7,892 nt of DNA, taken from NCBI GenBank assembly GCA_025354075.1, contig JANXNO010000427.1, forward strand, positions 1-7,892, written 5' to 3'. The position numbers and the translations under genes were made by a program. Source of the DNA: Burkholderiales bacterium (GTDB taxonomy: Bacteria > Pseudomonadota > Gammaproteobacteria > Burkholderiales > Casimicrobiaceae). Positions 7,268 to 7,892 of this stretch are shown piece by piece; the first letter of the stretch is position 1, and each line of letters starts with the position of its first letter. Under the pieces are notes generated by a model that ran no database searches, was not told the DNA's origin, and worked only from the letters and a program-made list of their open reading frames with translations.

Positions 7268-7892
7268 TTATGGTTTAAGCGCATCAATGGCGGTCATCAC
7301 ATCCGCATCAAGGCGGGCTGAGTTGTAATTGGCATTGCCGCCCTGATTTGCTGCGATCATGCAGGGGCCTGCCGCCACGGAGATCACGAGCCCGGAAATG
7401 GCGTTGACCGTACACGTAGCGCTCGCCGTGCTGTAGCTCACTGCCAAACCCGACGTGGCCGTAGCGGTGGCCGTGCCTGCACCGCCTACCGTGAGCGTTG
7501 GCGTGGCACCGAAGCTGATGCTTTGGTTCGCAGCGCTGACCGCGATCGTTTGCGTTACTTGTGGCGCTGCGTTGTAGTTGGCGTTACCCGCCTGATTCGC
7601 TGCGATGACACAGGAACCTGCGGCGAGCGCGCTCACCAGCCCGGTCGTGAGATTTACAGTGCAGGCAGGGCTCGACGTTGTGTAGCTCACCGCCAGGCCC
7701 GACGTCGACGCTGCGCTGACAGTTCCAGTTCCGCCAAACACTAGCGTCGGTGCCGTGCCGAAACTAATGCTTTGGTTGGCAGGGTTCACCACTTGCGACA
7801 GCGCGCTAGCAGTCGACGGCGGGTAGTTCGCGTCGCCGCTGTAGCGGGCGGTGATGGCGTGCGTTGCGGTTGCCAACGCGCTGCTGGCGCAG
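7268..7892 (-). CDS. C-terminal part of an Ig-like-repeat surface or secreted protein (5' end outside window)
   Basis: The frame is open to the right edge, so only the last 207 codons or so are visible and the true start lies outside. From the edge it reads about 40 residues of a bacterial Ig-like domain ending in the typical HAITARYSGDANYPPSTASA (Big_3_5-like). Two tandem copies of an 83-residue unit follow. Each begins NQSISFG(T/A)xPTL and contains TSGLAVSY(T/S)TxS and a central CTVN, ending I-A-A-N-Q-x-G-N-A-N-Y-N. Each copy has two cysteines. The product ends shortly after the second copy with LDADVMTAIDALKP and has no anchor or sorting motif in view. Such domains occur in large adhesins and surface proteins, usually as long tandem arrays. 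The neighbouring delta-60 gene on the same strand is also exported. Function beyond an extracellular structural role cannot be stated. Confidence 0.85.
   Translation of the reverse strand, partial: CASSALATATHAITARYSGDANYPPSTASALSQVVNPANQSISFGTAPTLVFGGTGTVSAASTSGLAVSYTTSSPACTVNLTTGLVSALAAGSCVIAANQAGNANYNAAPQVTQTIAVSAANQSISFGATPTLTVGGAGTATATATSGLAVSYSTASATCTVNAISGLVISVAAGPCMIAANQGGNANYNSARLDADVMTAIDALKP
7319..7777 (-). repeat. Two tandem Ig-like coding units of 249 bp
   Basis: The first unit starts with the N-Q-S-I-S-F codons at 7777 and the second with the same codons at 7528, exactly 249 bp apart. The second unit ends near 7319, where the sequence switches from N-A-N-Y-N-S to a different C-terminal tail. 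Conservation between the copies is high in the strands and lower in the loops. Confidence 0.8.

Overview
The window looks chromosomal and betaproteobacterial, most likely from the Burkholderiales or a neighbouring order. The main reason is a GatB with closely betaproteobacterial wording, preceded by what reads as the last codons of gatA. The assignment comes from sequence memory, not a search.

Left part (1-4609, all + strand): the C-terminal codons of gatA, then a two-gene cassette, then gatB, then an EamA-family permease. The cassette encodes a Schlafen-type AlbA_2 / GHKL ATPase protein (79-1257) and a ParA-like deviant-Walker ATPase (1261-2265). The junctions are tight: 7 nt after gatA, 3 nt between the cassette genes and 9 nt before gatB. 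GatA and GatB are subunits of the tRNA-dependent amidotransferase GatCAB, and their genes are normally adjacent in this group. The cassette therefore appears to be inserted inside a housekeeping operon without breaking it, and would share its transcription. This is the most interesting part of the window: an uncharacterised AlbA_2/GHKL + ParA pair that could be a defence or DNA-associated regulatory module.

Middle part (4610-5371): a 356-nt stretch with two short perfect inverted repeats and no convincing gene, then a small gene for a 66-residue protein with an N-terminal hydrophobic segment (4966-5166), then a roughly 200-nt convergent intergenic region.

Right part (5372-7892, all - strand): a secreted protein with seven delta-60-type repeats, probably one seven-bladed beta-propeller, in which every blade carries a pair of cysteines. 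It ends in a dockerin-like, Asp-rich module. Its own promoter, ribosome binding site and signal peptide agree on a start at 6898. Upstream of it lies the 3' end of an Ig-like-repeat surface or secreted protein that runs off the right edge. These two exported repeat proteins form a cell-envelope or extracellular neighbourhood unrelated to the left half.
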